Shown here: in pieces, positions 63,150 to 64,000 of the stretch
Layout: each line of letters opens with the position of its first letter
Numbering within the stretch: the stretch's first letter is position 1
From: Candidatus Phocaeicola excrementigallinarum
GTDB lineage: Bacteria > Bacteroidota > Bacteroidia > Bacteroidales > Bacteroidaceae
Direction of reading: 5' to 3'
Assembly (NCBI GenBank): GCA_019120125.1
Contig: DWVR01000057.1
Location: 1-64,000, forward strand
DNA length: 64,000 bases
The notes under the pieces: model-generated
What the model saw: only the letters and a program-made list of their open reading frames with translations
What the model was told of the DNA's origin: nothing
The model's database searches: none
Position numbers and translations under genes: made by a program

Positions 63150-64000
63150 AATCATTTTTATCAACAGTGCAAACATCCCGTATGCCGATGACATCTATCT
63201 GGACGGAAATGTCCACTTCATCGGCACCCAGGGAGTAGGAAAAAGCACCATCCTGCGCGCCATCCTGTTCTTCTACAACGCCGATACCCAGAAACTGGGA
63301 ATCCCTGTGGAAAAACAGAGCTATACGGAATATTATTTCCCCTACTCCAACTCATACATCGTCTATGAGGTGGCCACAGAAAACGGGGCGTTCTGCATAC
63401 TCAGCTTCAAGTCGATGGGACGTGTGTGCTACCGCTTCATCGACTCTCCCTACCGCAAGGAGTTCTTTATCGGAGAGAACCGTACGGCATATTCCGGCAC
63501 CGACCGCATCCGCGCGGCACTCGATCAGTGGAAGGTGGACTACTCACGCATCATCTACACATACGACGAGTACAGGAACATTCTGTACGGAAACGGGACA
63601 GACCCGGAAATGGGACGCTACGCGCTTATGGAAAGCAAACAATACCAGAATATACCACGCACCATACAGAACGTGCTTCTCAACTCCAGACTCGATGCCG
63701 AATTCATAAAGAAGACCATCATCTCATCCATCAACGAGGACGAGACAGCCATTGACCTGAACACCTATAAGGAGCATCTCAAGAACTTCGAGACCCGTCT
63801 GCGCGACATCGAGGAGTTTCAGAAACGGGAGACCCAGAAGCAGGCAAAGGAAATCACCGCACTCTCACAACAAGTGTCCCGCCAACAGGCGGCACTGGTG
63901 CAAGGATGTCGCGAACTGGCCACCGCCTACCGCAAGGCAACGGAAATGCTGCCGCAATGGAACGGAAAAAGACAAAAAGCGGAAACGGAACGCGACGGAT
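63133..64000 (+). CDS. SMC-like ATPase (MksB/JetC/MukB-type), truncated by window edge
   Basis: Open from the ATG at 63133 to the end of the window (289 codons), so only the N-terminal part is seen. 'VHFIGTQGVGKSTILRAILFFYNAD' contains Walker A (residues 31-39). The ABC-head extension 'YTEYYFPYSNSYIVYEVATENGAFCILSFKSMGRVCYRFID' follows. A coiled coil begins near residue 220 ('KEHLKNFETRLRDIEEFQKRETQKQAKEITALSQQVSRQQ'). This matches MksB/JetC-type ATPases. Signature and Walker B motifs would lie beyond the window. Whether a JetD/MksG nuclease gene follows cannot be seen, so the assignment as Mks or Wadjet stays open. Confidence 0.82.
   Translation, partial: MRNLNRIIFINSANIPYADDIYLDGNVHFIGTQGVGKSTILRAILFFYNADTQKLGIPVEKQSYTEYYFPYSNSYIVYEVATENGAFCILSFKSMGRVCYRFIDSPYRKEFFIGENRTAYSGTDRIRAALDQWKVDYSRIIYTYDEYRNILYGNGTDPEMGRYALMESKQYQNIPRTIQNVLLNSRLDAEFIKKTIISSINEDETAIDLNTYKEHLKNFETRLRDIEEFQKRETQKQAKEITALSQQVSRQQAALVQGCRELATAYRKATEMLPQWNGKRQKAETERDG

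Noticed and set aside
63365-63755. Two short plus-strand frames near the right edge
   Set aside because: They lie inside the SMC-type ATPase gene in other frames. That gene runs off the window, so it is the real one.

Overview
The window is a chromosomal segment of a Bacteroidales bacterium, most likely Bacteroidaceae (Bacteroides/Phocaeicola-like). The evidence is a UpxY-type antiterminator, a Wzi/Wzz/SLBB capsule set, DUF4836 and DUF4293 proteins, an Rpb6-like omega subunit, a DUF5112/5113-type sensor, an F-ATPase operon that starts with atpD-atpC, and repeated use of the Bacteroidetes promoter element TAnnTTTG with few Shine-Dalgarno sequences. Most genes have middling GC; the first ~1.4 kb is visibly richer in A+T.

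Layout. (1) 1-9.0 kb: the distal end of a capsule/exopolysaccharide locus. It has a GT14 remnant, two GT2 glycosyltransferases, a three-gene module (STAS/ATPase-like protein, DUF4325 protein, small membrane protein), Wzz, an Rpn-family PD-(D/E)XK protein on the opposite strand, Wzi, a lipoprotein and a terminal UpxY. (2) 9-20 kb: TlpA-like lipoprotein, WecA-like glycosyl-1-phosphate transferase, an operon of a giant double-module sensor, a response regulator and a short AbgT-related membrane protein, then DedA, a YqhD-type alcohol dehydrogenase and a Nim-like flavoprotein. (3) 20-30 kb: DUF4293, rpoZ, bamD, uvrB, a small secreted protein, a His-rich COG0523 GTPase, YitT, DUF2461, an MBL-fold lipoprotein, Hsp20 and two tandem tRNA-Pro genes. 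(4) 30-37.5 kb: complete F1Fo ATP synthase operon on the minus strand (atpD-C-[atpI-like]-B-E-F-H-A-G). (5) 38-47 kb: YjbQ, an ABC transporter pair, DUF4836, rsmE, a bifunctional-nuclease family protein, a nucleoside MFS transporter and a large SLBB exporter, all on minus. (6) 47-59 kb: pyridoxal/pyridoxamine kinase, metallophosphoesterase, a putative outer-membrane protein and a C1 peptidase, then a TPP-riboswitch-led thiamine operon (thiS, thiE, thiG, thiC, a REP-associated transposase, thiH, thiF, TenI/ThiE-like). (7) 58-64 kb: prs, a radical SAM protein, and the start of an SMC/condensin-type MksFEB or Wadjet (JetABC-like) cluster. Its ATPase gene runs off the right edge of the window.

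The most notable material is: the truncated Mks/Wadjet-like cluster, whose first two genes are separated by a four-unit palindromic array also found at 18.4 kb; the RAYT transposase inside the thiamine operon, which carries an exact 23-nt inverted repeat pair in frame within its own coding sequence; the STAS/ATPase-DUF4325-membrane module inside the capsule locus; and a sensor protein made of two fused receptor modules whose kinase parts look complementary. Several families of long intergenic hairpins are dispersed through the window.
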